NCBI RefSeq assembly: GCF_039649665.1
Contig: NZ_JBDJAW010000011.1
Span: 124,001 to 188,000 of the forward strand
DNA: 64,000 nt
Direction of reading: 5' to 3'
Source of the DNA: Microbispora sp. ZYX-F-249
Lineage (GTDB): Bacteria; Actinomycetota; Actinomycetes; Streptosporangiales; Streptosporangiaceae
This document shows positions 18,057-27,013 of the stretch, one piece after another (within the stretch, counting starts at the first letter, position 1; the number at the start of each line of letters is the position of its first letter). Below the pieces are notes generated by a model. It worked only from the letters and a program-made list of their open reading frames with translations. It was not told the origin of the DNA and searched no databases. Position numbers and translations under genes: made by a program.

Positions 18057-21000
18057 TTATGTGCCGAGCCGGGCCACAAGTCGCGCGCTCTCCCCCGCCC
18101 AATGATCGAGGCCGAGCCGGACGTGGACCTCGTGCGCCCGCCGCGCGTGGTCCCGGGCCGGCTCCCGGTCGCCCATCGCCAGCGACAGCATCGCCAGCGC
18201 CTGGTGGATGGAGCCCCAGCCGACCGTGCCGCTGCCGTGCAGGGCCAGCCGGTCCGCGTACGGCGCCAGCTTTTCGTACAGGCCCGAGGGGTCGGGGACA
18301 CCGAGCTGAGCCGACACGTACGACCAGATGACGGCGACGAACTCCCCCGACCAGTCGTCGGGGACCGCCGTGCCCCATCGGGCGATCAGGTTCCGGGCCA
18401 GTTCGCGATCGCCCACGTCGAGCGCCGCGAGCACGGCTATGGGACGCAGCGGGTCGTTGTGCGGCTGCGACGCCACCGTGATGACCTCGTCGAGGATCTC
18501 GGCGACCCTGCCCTGTCCCCGCCGGCAGGCGTAGAGCATGGTCGGCCGCACGACGCCCAGGCCCCACATGCTGCTGTCGCCGAAGACCTCGCCGAGCTCG
18601 CCGGCGAGGCGCTCGACCTCGTCCCAGCGGCCGTCGAGGGTCAGCCGGGCGGCCTGGGCGATGCGCACCATGGCCGTCAGCTCGGGCCTTCTGACCTCCT
18701 GCAGCAGATGCTCGGCGCGGGCCAGGTCCCGGTCCCATTCGGCCAGCTCCCCCGCCCTGAACAGGCACGCCATCCGGTGCACCCGGGCCACGATCTCGGC
18801 CGCGGCGGGGAGATCGGGCACCGCGAGCATCTCTTCGGTGGCGCGGAGACGATCGGCCTCCCGCTCCGGCACCCAGGACGCGATCATGTAGTTGTTGAGC
18901 ACCTGCAGGAGCAACGCGGGGTCGCCGATCCCGCGGGCGATCTCCACGGCCTTCGCCACCATCGCCTCGCCTTCGGCCCGGCGAGGCCCGTAGTTGAGCT
19001 CGATGCCGAGAGTGCCGAGCAGTGCCGCCCGGTGGGCGTCGTCCAGCGGGCCCGCCAGCAGGTTCTCGAGAAGGGCGACCGTGTGGTCGTCGACCACGCC
19101 GTACGGCCGCCAGTTCCAGACGCTGAGGGTGCCGAACACCGCCACGGCCTCCACCAGGGCCGTCCGGTCGCCCGCGTCCTCGGCCAGCCCGATGGCCTCC
19201 TCGAGTGCCGCCCGGGCCCGTACGACGTCCCCGACGACGCGCAGCGACCGGCCCAGCTCGATCAGCAGGCGGCACCGCCTGGCCGGGTCGCGCGCCCCGA
19301 GGGCGAGCAGCGCCTTGTCCCACAGCTCGACGGCCTCGTCGTACGCGCGCTGCGCCGTCGCCTGCCCGGCGGCTTCGGCGGCGTAGCCGACGGCCTTGTC
19401 CGCTCCCCCGACCCGCGCGGCCATGGCGAAGTGATGGGCGAGGACGGGCAGGCGCGCCGCCCCGTCGGCGCCGGGCGGCGCCGACGGCAGGGACTCCAGG
19501 GCCTCCGCCACGCTCAGGTGGAGCCTGGCCTTCTCCAGGCGGCCGAGCCCGGCGTAGAGCGCGTCACGCACCAGCGCGTGCGAGAAGCGGTAGTCGAAGC
19601 CTCCCGGCGCCTCGGCGAGGACGCCGACGGCGACGGCGGGCTCCAGCAGCGACATCACCTCCTCGGCGTGGGTTTCCGTGAGCGCCTCCAGCGCATCGAG
19701 GCTGACGTCGCGGCCCAGGACGGCGGCCCGGCGCAGCAGGTCCCTCGTGGGGTCCGGCAGTCGTGCGACCCTCCGCTCGATGACCTCCATGACGCCTTCG
19801 GGCACGCCCAGCGACGCGGCGTCGAGCCGGTGCTCACTGCCCAGCAGCCGCAGCAGCTCGCCGAGGTAGAAGGGATTGCCGCCGGTGCGCCGATAGAGCA
19901 CCTCGGCGAGCGCCGGGTCGGTCAGGTCGTGCCGCCGAAGGAACGCGGCGACCTCCTCCGCGGTGAAGGGCGCGAGGGCGAGGCGTTCGGTGCCGGGCTC
20001 ACGGGTGAGGGCGGCGAGGGTGTCGCGCAGCCGCTCGGGCTCCCTGCCCGGCTCCGGCCGGACGGTGGCCAGCACCAGCACGGGCCTGCGGTGCAGCTCG
20101 GCCGCGAGGAAGGCGAGCAGCCGCAGCGAGGCGGCGTCCGCCGCGTGGAGGTCGTCCAGCACCACCAGCGTCGGCGTGCCCGGCCGGGCGAGCGCGGCCA
20201 GCACGCCCTCGTACAGCTCGAAGAGCGCGGCCTCCGGATCGGCGGCGGCACCGCCCTCGCCCGCGAGGAGCCGCGCGGCGGCCCGGCCCCGCTCCCCCAG
20301 CTCGCGCAGCGCCTGCAGCCAGGGCCAGAACGGCGGCGCCGCCTCGGCCTCCACGCAGCGGCCCCAGACGACCGCGACGCCGCGCGCCTCGGCCTCCTCC
20401 GCGGCGAGCTGGGCCAGCCTGGTCTTGCCGATCCCCGGCTCGCCGGTCACCAGCAGCACGCCGCCGCGGCCCCGCCGTACGGCGCCGAGCCGGTCGACGA
20501 GGCGGGCGAGTTCGCGCCCGCGCGCGACGAGGGCCGCGGACGGCGGCGGCTCGGGGGCCGGGAGGGACCTCTCCTCCGCCGGTGGGACGGCGGGCCGCCG
20601 CGCGACGACTGGCGCTTCGAGGGGCGCGTCCAGGGACGGCGACTGCTCCAGCACGGCCTGCTCCAGCCGCCGCAGCTCGGGGCCGGGCCGCAGGCCCATC
20701 TCCTCGGCGAGCAGGGCGCGCACCCGGCGCAGCGCACCGAGCGCGTCGGTCTGCCTGCCCGACCGGTAGAGGGCGAGGACGAGCAGGCTCCACAGCCGTT
20801 CGCGGTACGGGTGCGCCTCGACCAGCCGCTCCAGGTCGGCCACACACGAAGGCCCGTCGCCCGTGGCGAGCCGGGCCTCGAACCGGTCCTCGACCGCCAC
20901 CGCCCGCAGCTCGGCCAGGCGGGCGATGACGGGCTGGGCGAACTCGTAGGCCGCGAACTCGGCGAGCGGCTCGCCCCGCCACGTCTCCAGCGCCCGGTCG

Positions 21001-21401
21001 GCGAACCCGCGCACCGCTGCGTACTCGCGCCGGGCGAGCGCCCTGCGGCCGTCCTCCACCCAGGAGACGAAGCGTACGAGGTCGACCTGGCCGGGCGCGA
21101 CGGACAGCAGGTAGCCGGGCTCGCGGGTGAGCAGCACGGCGGGGGGCGTGCGCGGCCTGCGTCCGGGCTCCAGCACCTTGCGCAGGTTGGAGACGTACGA
21201 CTGCAGCGTCGCGGTGGCGCTGGAGGGCGGCTCGTCCGCCCACAGCTCGTCGATCAGCCGGTCGAGGGAGACGATCCTGCCGGGCTCCAGGGCGAGGACG
21301 GCGAGCACCGCACGCTGCTTGCGCGGGCCGAGGTCGATGACGCGGCCGTCGCCGCCGGTGACCTCGAAGGGGCCGAGCAGCCGGAAGGACAGCGTGTTCA
21401 T
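18057..21401 (-). CDS. AfsR/SARP-type transcriptional activator with AAA ATPase and TPR-like region
   Basis: A 1114-aa regulator. Residues 1-95 form an OmpR-like winged helix (MNTLSFRLLGPFEV, GPRKQRAVLAVLAL, DELWADEPPSSATATLQSYVSNLRK); residues about 100-245 are the bacterial transcriptional activator (BTAD) domain. After a Pro-rich linker come an NTPase with Walker A GEPGIGKTR and Walker B LVVLDDLHAAD, then a long helical TPR-like region to the C-terminus. Large SARPs activate secondary-metabolite or catabolic genes by binding direct-repeat heptamers near the -35 box. GAGGGG supports the start. The gene is divergent from two flavoprotein genes, with 168 bases between, and the gap holds candidate SARP repeats. 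Target assignment is inferred. Confidence 0.92.
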   Translation of the reverse strand: MNTLSFRLLGPFEVTGGDGRVIDLGPRKQRAVLAVLALEPGRIVSLDRLIDELWADEPPSSATATLQSYVSNLRKVLEPGRRPRTPPAVLLTREPGYLLSVAPGQVDLVRFVSWVEDGRRALARREYAAVRGFADRALETWRGEPLAEFAAYEFAQPVIARLAELRAVAVEDRFEARLATGDGPSCVADLERLVEAHPYRERLWSLLVLALYRSGRQTDALGALRRVRALLAEEMGLRPGPELRRLEQAVLEQSPSLDAPLEAPVVARRPAVPPAEERSLPAPEPPPSAALVARGRELARLVDRLGAVRRGRGGVLLVTGEPGIGKTRLAQLAAEEAEARGVAVVWGRCVEAEAAPPFWPWLQALRELGERGRAAARLLAGEGGAAADPEAALFELYEGVLAALARPGTPTLVVLDDLHAADAASLRLLAFLAAELHRRPVLVLATVRPEPGREPERLRDTLAALTREPGTERLALAPFTAEEVAAFLRRHDLTDPALAEVLYRRTGGNPFYLGELLRLLGSEHRLDAASLGVPEGVMEVIERRVARLPDPTRDLLRRAAVLGRDVSLDALEALTETHAEEVMSLLEPAVAVGVLAEAPGGFDYRFSHALVRDALYAGLGRLEKARLHLSVAEALESLPSAPPGADGAARLPVLAHHFAMAARVGGADKAVGYAAEAAGQATAQRAYDEAVELWDKALLALGARDPARRCRLLIELGRSLRVVGDVVRARAALEEAIGLAEDAGDRTALVEAVAVFGTLSVWNWRPYGVVDDHTVALLENLLAGPLDDAHRAALLGTLGIELNYGPRRAEGEAMVAKAVEIARGIGDPALLLQVLNNYMIASWVPEREADRLRATEEMLAVPDLPAAAEIVARVHRMACLFRAGELAEWDRDLARAEHLLQEVRRPELTAMVRIAQAARLTLDGRWDEVERLAGELGEVFGDSSMWGLGVVRPTMLYACRRGQGRVAEILDEVITVASQPHNDPLRPIAVLAALDVGDRELARNLIARWGTAVPDDWSGEFVAVIWSYVSAQLGVPDPSGLYEKLAPYADRLALHGSGTVGWGSIHQALAMLSLAMGDREPARDHARRAHEVHVRLGLDHWAGESARLVARLGT

Positions 21402-21465
21402 GACCGAAACCCCTCTGATCGCTGCGGCAAGCGTAGAGCCGGGACGACCGCCGCCGGAACGGTCC

Positions 21466-21494
21466 ACTTGAGGGTGACTTGAACGTTCTCCAAG
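21466..21494 (+). promoter_or_regulatory. candidate SARP binding site: three heptamers at 11-bp spacing
   Basis: ACTTGAG (21466-21472), ACTTGAA (21477-21483) and CTCCAAG (21488-21494) are each separated by 4 bases, giving the 11-bp period used by SARP activators. The third copy is degenerate. A weak -10-like CATACG begins 8 bases downstream, the arrangement known for SARP promoters, reading toward the flavoprotein gene at 21570. Confidence 0.5.
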
Positions 21495-21569
21495 CCGCGC
21501 TCATACGCGCTCCGATCCCCGTGTTCCACCGTGGTCGGGCACGAGGAACCCACGATGTGGAGGGAAGAG

Positions 21570-22934
21570 ATGGACCAGATCAAGGCGCTCGGCGCCGACC
21601 TGCGCCGGGTGGTGCGCGGCCGGGTGCTGGTGCGCGGCGACGAGGGCTTCGACGAGAGCAGGCGCCCCTGGGACATGGCCGTCGACCAGCGGGTCGCGGC
21701 GGTCGTCGAGGCGCGGGACGCCCACGACGTCGCGGCCGTGGTCGGCTACGCGGGCCTCGCCGGGCTGCGGGTCGCCACCCAGCCGAACGGGCACGCCCCG
21801 GCGGCCTTCGAGGACGCGATCCTGCTGCGCACGGGTGCACTGCGCGGCCTGACCGTACGGCCGGCGCAGCGGGTGGCCCGGGTGGAGGCCGGCGTCCCGT
21901 GGGGCGCGGTGCTCACGGCGGCGGGTGAGCACGGGCTGACACCCCTGGCGGGCAGCACGGGGGTCGTCAGCGCCACCGGATTCACCCTGGGCGGGGGCCT
22001 GAGCTGGTTCGGGCGCAGGCACGGCTTCGCCGCCGGCGGCGTGCGCGCGTTCGAGGTCGTGGACGCATCGGGCGAGCACGCCACGGTCACGCCCGGCGGC
22101 GACCCCGAGCTGTTCTGGGCGCTGCGCGGCGGCGGGGGCGACTTCGCGGTGGTGACCGCGATGGAGATCGACCTGCATCCGGCGCCGGTGCTGTACGGCG
22201 GGCGGATCCTGTGGCCGGCCGGGCGGGCCGCGGAGGTGCTGGCCGCCTTCCGCGCCACCACGGCCGTGGCGCCCGAGGAGCTGACGGTCTGGTTCCACCT
22301 GCTGCAGTTCCCTCCGCTGCCCGAGGTGCCCGAGCCGCTGCGCGGCCTGTCGGCCGTGACGATCGACGTCACCTATCTGGGCGACCCGGACGACGCGCGG
22401 GCCCTGCTGCACCGGTTCGACCGGATTCCCGAGCCCGTCTTCGACACCCGCGGCCGGATGCCGGTGGCGAACCTGGCGGACATCTGCGCGGAGCCGACCG
22501 GCCCGACGCCCGCGCTGCTGCGTGCCGAACTGCTCACCGGGCTCGGTGACGCAGACGCGGCGGCGCTGCTGGCCGCCGCCGGGCCCGGCACCATCGCGCC
22601 GCTCGCCTACGTGCAGATCCGCCACCTGGGCGGAGCGCTCGCCCGGGTCGACGAGAAGGGCGGAGCCTGCGGGCGCATCGCGGAGCCCTACCTGCTGAGC
22701 ACGCTCGGCGCGCTCGCGGCGCCCGGGATGGAGGAGGCGATCCGGCGGCGGCAGTCGGCCGTCGCGGACGCGGTGGCGGGGGTCTCGACCGGCCGCAAGC
22801 CCTTCACCTTCCTCGGCCACGGGGAGCCTGCCGCGTCCGCCTTCCCGGCCGAGATCCTGGCCCGCCTGCGCGAGGTCAAGCGCCGTCGTGACCCGCATGG
22901 CGTGATCCTCGGAAACCACCCCGTCCTCGGGTGA
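21570..22934 (+). CDS. FAD-binding (BBE-like) oxidoreductase, copy 1
   Basis: A 454-aa protein. The start at 21570 is favoured by GGAGGGAAGAG just upstream. The N-terminal PCMH-type FAD domain has the QPNGHA segment, where plant berberine-bridge-type enzymes keep the flavin-linked His, then ILLRTGALRG, and TGFTLGGGLSWFGRRHG. The Cys that forms a second flavin bond in bicovalent family members is absent at the SxGVVSATG position. ALRGGGGDFAVVTAMEI closes the domain, and a substrate domain and C-terminal R-R-x-D-P region follow. The enzyme should oxidise a small alcohol, sugar or secondary metabolite using oxygen. It is divergent from the SARP regulator and followed 231 bases later by a close paralogue. 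Confidence 0.85.
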   Translation: MDQIKALGADLRRVVRGRVLVRGDEGFDESRRPWDMAVDQRVAAVVEARDAHDVAAVVGYAGLAGLRVATQPNGHAPAAFEDAILLRTGALRGLTVRPAQRVARVEAGVPWGAVLTAAGEHGLTPLAGSTGVVSATGFTLGGGLSWFGRRHGFAAGGVRAFEVVDASGEHATVTPGGDPELFWALRGGGGDFAVVTAMEIDLHPAPVLYGGRILWPAGRAAEVLAAFRATTAVAPEELTVWFHLLQFPPLPEVPEPLRGLSAVTIDVTYLGDPDDARALLHRFDRIPEPVFDTRGRMPVANLADICAEPTGPTPALLRAELLTGLGDADAAALLAAAGPGTIAPLAYVQIRHLGGALARVDEKGGACGRIAEPYLLSTLGALAAPGMEEAIRRRQSAVADAVAGVSTGRKPFTFLGHGEPAASAFPAEILARLREVKRRRDPHGVILGNHPVLG

Positions 22935-22985
22935 CGGCGGCCGGCGGTCCTCCTCGCGCTCCCGCACCCACGCAGCGACAGCCCT

Positions 22986-23015
22986 CTCGAGCGGACCGAA
23001 CAGGCGGAAATCCAT
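22986..23015 (-). pseudogene. possible remnant of a second SARP gene (first ten codons)
   Basis: On the minus strand, AGGGA is followed by ATG and MDFRLFGPLE, which is the characteristic beginning of SARP proteins (compare MNTLSFRLLGPFEV nearby). After ten residues the similarity stops and the frame runs antisense through the flavoprotein gene. It could be the stump of a deleted regulator. The match is short, so chance is possible. Confidence 0.3.
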
Positions 23016-23073
23016 GGTTTCCCTGGACATGGGGATTTCGATCAGTAGCGTATTGCCCGGCTTTGCCGTTCGA

Positions 23074-23094
23074 CGACTAGCGAACTCCTAGTCG
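23074..23094. promoter_or_regulatory. inverted repeat upstream of the second flavoprotein gene
   Basis: CGACTAG - 7 bases - CTAGTCG, about 70 bases before the GTG start of the 23166 gene and in the least GC-rich part of the gap. It is a candidate operator for either that gene or the SARP-like stump on the other strand. Confidence 0.4.
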
Positions 23095-23165
23095 ATTACT
23101 CATCCACCGCAAACCGCCCGCACCAGGATGTGGAGCGATCAGAGAGCGTGAATCGGGAGGAAATT

Positions 23166-24515
23166 GTGTCGACGGAGACCGATCTGCGGCGGACGGTGCG
23201 CGGACGGGTGCTCGTGCCCGGCGACGACGCCTTCGAGGCGGCCCGGCTGCCGTGGAACCGGGCGGTGGACCAGACCGTGCGGGCGGTCGTGGAGATCGAG
23301 GACGCGGCGGACGCGGCCGCCGTGGTCCGCTACGCGAAGCTCGCCGGACTCGCCGTGGCCGCGCAGCCGAGCGGGCACGGCGCCACGACCCGCCTCGACG
23401 GCACGATCCTGCTGCGCACCGGCCGGCTTCGCGGCGTCGAAGTGCGGCCGGAGCAGCGGACCGCCAGGGTCGAGGCCGGCGTGCAGTGGGGCGAACTGCT
23501 GGCCGCGGCCGCCAAGCACGGGCTGACCGGACTGCCCGGCAGCTCTCCCGTCGTCAGCGTCACCGGCTACACGCTGGGCGGTGGGCTCGGCTGGTTCGCC
23601 CGCAGGCACGGCTGGGCGGCCGGCGCCGTACGGGCCTTCGAGGTGGTGGACGCCGACGGCGTGGAGGCCCGGGTGACGGCGGACTCCGATCCGGACCTGT
23701 TCTGGGCGCTGCGCGGCGGCGGAGGCGACTTCGCCCTGGTGACGGCCATGGAGCTGGACCTGCATCCGGCGCCCCTGCTGTACGGCGGGCGCATGCTGTG
23801 GCCCGCGGAGCGGGCGCCCGAGGTGCTCGCCGCCTTCCGCGAGGTCACCGGCGCCGCTCCCGTGGAGCTGACCGCCTGGTTCACGATGGTGAAGTTCCCC
23901 CCGATGCCCCAGGTCCCCGAGCCGCTGCGCGGTCTCGCCGCGGTCGCGGTGGACTCGACGTTCCTGGGCGGCGAGGAGGAGGGACGCGGCCTGCTGCGGC
24001 GGTTCGAGGACATCCCCGGCGTGATCCTCGACACCCGCGCCCCGATGGCGCCGGACGCCGTGGGCGGCATCTGCGCCGAGCCGACGCAGCCGGTGCCCGG
24101 CGCGGGCCGCGGCGAACTGCTGACCGGGCTCGGCGAGGACGTGGCCGGCGACCTCCTCGCGGCCGTGGGCGGCATCGCCCCCCTCGCCACGGTGCAGGTG
24201 CGCCACCTGGGCGGCGCGCTGAGCGGGCCCGTCGCCGGCGGCGGTGCGGTCGCGCCCGTCGCGGAGCCGTACCTGCTGGGCATGATCGGGCCGGTCATGT
24301 CGCCCGAGGCCGGCCGGGCGGTCGCCGCGCGGCTGACGGAGATCGCCCGGGCGATGGCGCCGCACACCACCGGCCGCAAGCCCTTCACCTACCTGAACGG
24401 CGGCGAGAAGGCCGCCTCCGCGTTCGACGCGGACACCCTGGCCCGGCTGCGCGAGATCAAGCGCCGCCGCGACCCCGCCGGCGTCCTCCGTTCCAACCAG
24501 CCCGTGCTCGCCTGA
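23166..24515 (+). CDS. FAD-binding (BBE-like) oxidoreductase, copy 2
   Basis: A 449-aa paralogue of the preceding enzyme, colinear along its whole length (QPSGHG, ILLRTGRLRG, TGYTLGGGLGWFARRHG, ALRGGGGDFALVTAMEL, GRKPFTYLNGG). The GTG at 23166 is chosen because GGGAGG stands five bases upstream; an earlier GTG at 23130 is possible. As in copy 1 the flavin-linking His region is kept and the second linking Cys is missing. The pair arose by tandem duplication and has diverged enough to suggest different substrates. Own promoter likely, given the 231-base gap and the inverted repeat in it. Confidence 0.85.
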   Translation: MSTETDLRRTVRGRVLVPGDDAFEAARLPWNRAVDQTVRAVVEIEDAADAAAVVRYAKLAGLAVAAQPSGHGATTRLDGTILLRTGRLRGVEVRPEQRTARVEAGVQWGELLAAAAKHGLTGLPGSSPVVSVTGYTLGGGLGWFARRHGWAAGAVRAFEVVDADGVEARVTADSDPDLFWALRGGGGDFALVTAMELDLHPAPLLYGGRMLWPAERAPEVLAAFREVTGAAPVELTAWFTMVKFPPMPQVPEPLRGLAAVAVDSTFLGGEEEGRGLLRRFEDIPGVILDTRAPMAPDAVGGICAEPTQPVPGAGRGELLTGLGEDVAGDLLAAVGGIAPLATVQVRHLGGALSGPVAGGGAVAPVAEPYLLGMIGPVMSPEAGRAVAARLTEIARAMAPHTTGRKPFTYLNGGEKAASAFDADTLARLREIKRRRDPAGVLRSNQPVLA

Positions 24516-24566
24516 GGCGCTCCCCGGGCGCCGGGGCGCCGCGGGCGGCCCCGGTAGCGCGGGGAA

Positions 24567-25247
24567 TCACAACTTGTGCACCTCGGCGTCGCCCGATCCG
24601 GTCCTGATCGTGATCGCGTGCGGCGCCGAGTCGTCGTCCGCCACCTCGATCCTGCGGTCGCCGCTCCCGGTGGACGCGTCGATGTTGTAGGCGCCGTCGG
24701 GCACCCAGAGCCGGCCGTCGCCCGACCCTGTCACCGCCTGCACCTGGTCGGGCACGACGGTGAACCGGAGCGTGACGTCCCCCGACCCCGTGCGGGCGCC
24801 GACCCGGGTGGCGGCGAGCCCGCGCGCGTCGACGTCGCCCGACCCGGTGGAGGCGTTGACCTGCCCGCTCAGGTTGCGCAGCGTGATGTCCCCCGAGCTG
24901 GTGTCGATCTTCACGGTGAGACCGCGCGGCACCTCCACCTTGTAGTCCACGGAGCAGTTGCCGCACTTGTAGGAGAGCGTGAGCGTGTCCCCGGCGACGG
25001 AGTGGCCGTCGGCGGGCTTGTCCCCGCTCCAGTGCAGGGTCTCGGTGACGTGGACGCCGGACCTGTCGCTCTCGTTGACCACGACGTCGCCCGATCCCGT
25101 GCGGGTGTCGATGACGGTCACCTTGTCCGTCACGTCGTAGGACTGCACGGCCTGCTGCCCGCCGAAGCCGAGCCGTACGTCGCAGGCGGCGACGGCGAGG
25201 CTCATCCCCAGGACGGCCCCCGCGACTGCCATCGTCTTGTATCTCAT
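24567..25247 (-). CDS. DUF4097-type beta-strand-repeat lipoprotein
   Basis: A 226-aa protein with a lipoprotein signal ending in AVAAC (lipobox) near residue 22, so it should be anchored outside the membrane. The rest is a right-handed beta-helix-like series in which TGSGDV or TSSGDI recurs at about 20-30 residue intervals (TRTGSGDV, TSSGDI, TGSGDV, TGSGDV, TGSGDG, TGSGDR, TGSGDA). This is the putative-adhesin DUF4097 pattern. Such proteins often accompany envelope stress or anti-sigma systems, but none is adjacent. Function unknown. Confidence 0.85.
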   Translation of the reverse strand: MRYKTMAVAGAVLGMSLAVAACDVRLGFGGQQAVQSYDVTDKVTVIDTRTGSGDVVVNESDRSGVHVTETLHWSGDKPADGHSVAGDTLTLSYKCGNCSVDYKVEVPRGLTVKIDTSSGDITLRNLSGQVNASTGSGDVDARGLAATRVGARTGSGDVTLRFTVVPDQVQAVTGSGDGRLWVPDGAYNIDASTGSGDRRIEVADDDSAPHAITIRTGSGDAEVHKL

Positions 25248-25405
25248 GTCCTCGATCTTCGGGGACGCGTACGCCGTCTCTCATCGGGGAAGTCCCTCAG
25301 CATCCCCTGAGCCGTCCCCGACGAGCCACCCCGCGTTGACCCCCGGCCCTTCCCTGAAGTAGCGTCGATTCCACGATTCAGAACTATTTTTCCGGAAGGT
25401 GGAAA

Positions 25406-26995
25406 ATGACGGAAGGCGTCGAGATCAAGGGCCCCCTGCTGGACCGGTTCGACGAGATCCTCACTCCCGAGGCCCTCGGCTTCGTGGCCACCTTGCAGCG
25501 CGAGTTCGACCCCAGGCGCAGGGAACTGCTCGCCGCCCGGCAGGCGCGGCAGGAGGAGCTGTCCGCGGGCGGCATGCTCGACTTCCTCCCCGAGACCGCC
25601 CACGTCCGCGAGTCCGAGTGGCGGGTCGCCCCGCCCGCGCCGGGGCTGGAGGACCGCAGGGTCGAGATCACCGGTCCGGTCGACCGCAAGATGACGATCA
25701 ACGCGCTGAACTCCGGTGCCAAGGTCTGGCTGGCCGACTTCGAGGACGCCAACTCCCCGACCTGGGAGAACACGGTCAACGGGCAGCTCAACCTGCGCGA
25801 CGCCCTCGACCGTACGATCGACTTCTCCTCCGGCGGCAAGACGTACGCGCTGCGGCCGGACGAGGAGCTGGCCACGATCGTGGTCCGCCCGCGCGGCTGG
25901 CACCTGCCGGACAAGCACATCCTGGTGGACGGGTCCGAGATGTCCGGGTCGCTGCTCGACTTCGGGCTCTACTTCTTCCACTGCGCGCGGCGGCAGATCG
26001 ACAAGGGCCGCGGGCCGTACTTCTACCTGCCCAAGATGGAGTCGCACCTGGAGGCGCGGCTCTGGAACGACGTGTTCGTCCGCGCCCAGGAGCTGCTGGG
26101 CGTCCCGCGCGGGACGATCCGGGCGACCGTGCTGATCGAGACCTACCCCGCGGCGTTCGAGATGGAGGAGATCCTCTACGAGCTGCGCGAGCACTCCGCG
26201 GGCCTCAACGCCGGCCGCTGGGACTACCTGTTCAGCGTCATCAAGAAGTTCCGCACCCGGGGGCGGGAGTTCCTTCTGCCCGAGCGCAACGCGGTGACGA
26301 TGACCGCGCCGTTCATGCGGGCCTACACCGAGCTGCTGGTGCGCACCTGCCACAAGCGCGGCGCGCACGCGATCGGCGGGATGGCGGCCTTCATCCCCTC
26401 CCGCCGCGATCCCGAGGTCAACAAGGTCGCGCTGGAGAAGGTCCGGGCCGACAAGACCCGCGAGTCCGGCGACGGCTTCGACGGCTCCTGGGTGGCCCAC
26501 CCCGACCTCGTGCCGGTCTGCCGCGAGGTCTTCGACGGCGTGCTCGGCGACCGGCCCAACCAGCTCGACCGGCTGCGCGAGGACGTCAACGTCACGGCCG
26601 AGGACCTGCTCGCGGTGTCCAAGACCCCCGGCGAGATCACCGAGGCCGGGCTGCGCAACAACGTGGACGTCGGCCTGCGCTACCTGGCGGCCTGGATGGG
26701 CGGCAACGGCGCCGCGGCGATCCACAACCTGATGGAGGACGCGGCGACGGCCGAGATCTCCCGCTCGCAGGTCTGGCAGTGGATCCACAACGACATCACG
26801 CTGGCCGACACCGGCGCGGTGGTGACACGGGAGCTCGTCGAGCGGATCATCGAGGAGGAGCTGGCCCGCATCGCCGCCGAGCCGGGCTACGACGAGAAGC
26901 TCTACGCGCAGGCCACGGCACTGTTCAAGGAGGTCGCCCTTGACGACGACTTCGCGGAGTTCCTCACGCTTCCCGCGTACGCGCGCATGCCGTGA
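25406..26995 (+). CDS. aceB: malate synthase A
   Basis: A 529-aa enzyme condensing glyoxylate with acetyl-CoA to malate. GGAAGGTGG lies just before the ATG. It contains the family signature [17 protein letters not shown], the [10 protein letters not shown] block and [11 protein letters not shown], with [19 protein letters not shown]-type residues (here [13 protein letters not shown]) providing the Mg-binding Glu. Length matches the A isoform rather than the 720-aa G form. It is the first gene of a tight operon with glycolate oxidase subunits and an IclR regulator. Its glyoxylate is therefore probably supplied from glycolate, not only from isocitrate lyase. TTCCAC and GTGGAA, 26 bases apart, flank the start region and may be part of an operator. 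Confidence 0.96.
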   Translation: MTEGVEIKGPLLDRFDEILTPEALGFVATLQREFDPRRRELLAARQARQEELSAGGMLDFLPETAHVRESEWRVAPPAPGLEDRRVEITGPVDRKMTINALNSGAKVWLADFEDANSPTWENTVNGQLNLRDALDRTIDFSSGGKTYALRPDEELATIVVRPRGWHLPDKHILVDGSEMSGSLLDFGLYFFHCARRQIDKGRGPYFYLPKMESHLEARLWNDVFVRAQELLGVPRGTIRATVLIETYPAAFEMEEILYELREHSAGLNAGRWDYLFSVIKKFRTRGREFLLPERNAVTMTAPFMRAYTELLVRTCHKRGAHAIGGMAAFIPSRRDPEVNKVALEKVRADKTRESGDGFDGSWVAHPDLVPVCREVFDGVLGDRPNQLDRLREDVNVTAEDLLAVSKTPGEITEAGLRNNVDVGLRYLAAWMGGNGAAAIHNLMEDAATAEISRSQVWQWIHNDITLADTGAVVTRELVERIIEEELARIAAEPGYDEKLYAQATALFKEVALDDDFAEFLTLPAYARMP

Positions 26996-27013
26996 GCGGA
27001 TGAAGGGAGGCCG

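Noticed and set aside
18102-21482. 1126-codon plus-strand open frame opposite the SARP gene
   Set aside because: Antisense shadow with no domain; the minus strand encodes a clear SARP/AAA protein.
21501-22985. Long minus-strand open frame opposite the first flavoprotein gene
   Set aside because: Its residues are low-complexity antisense products; only its first ten codons after 23015 look meaningful.
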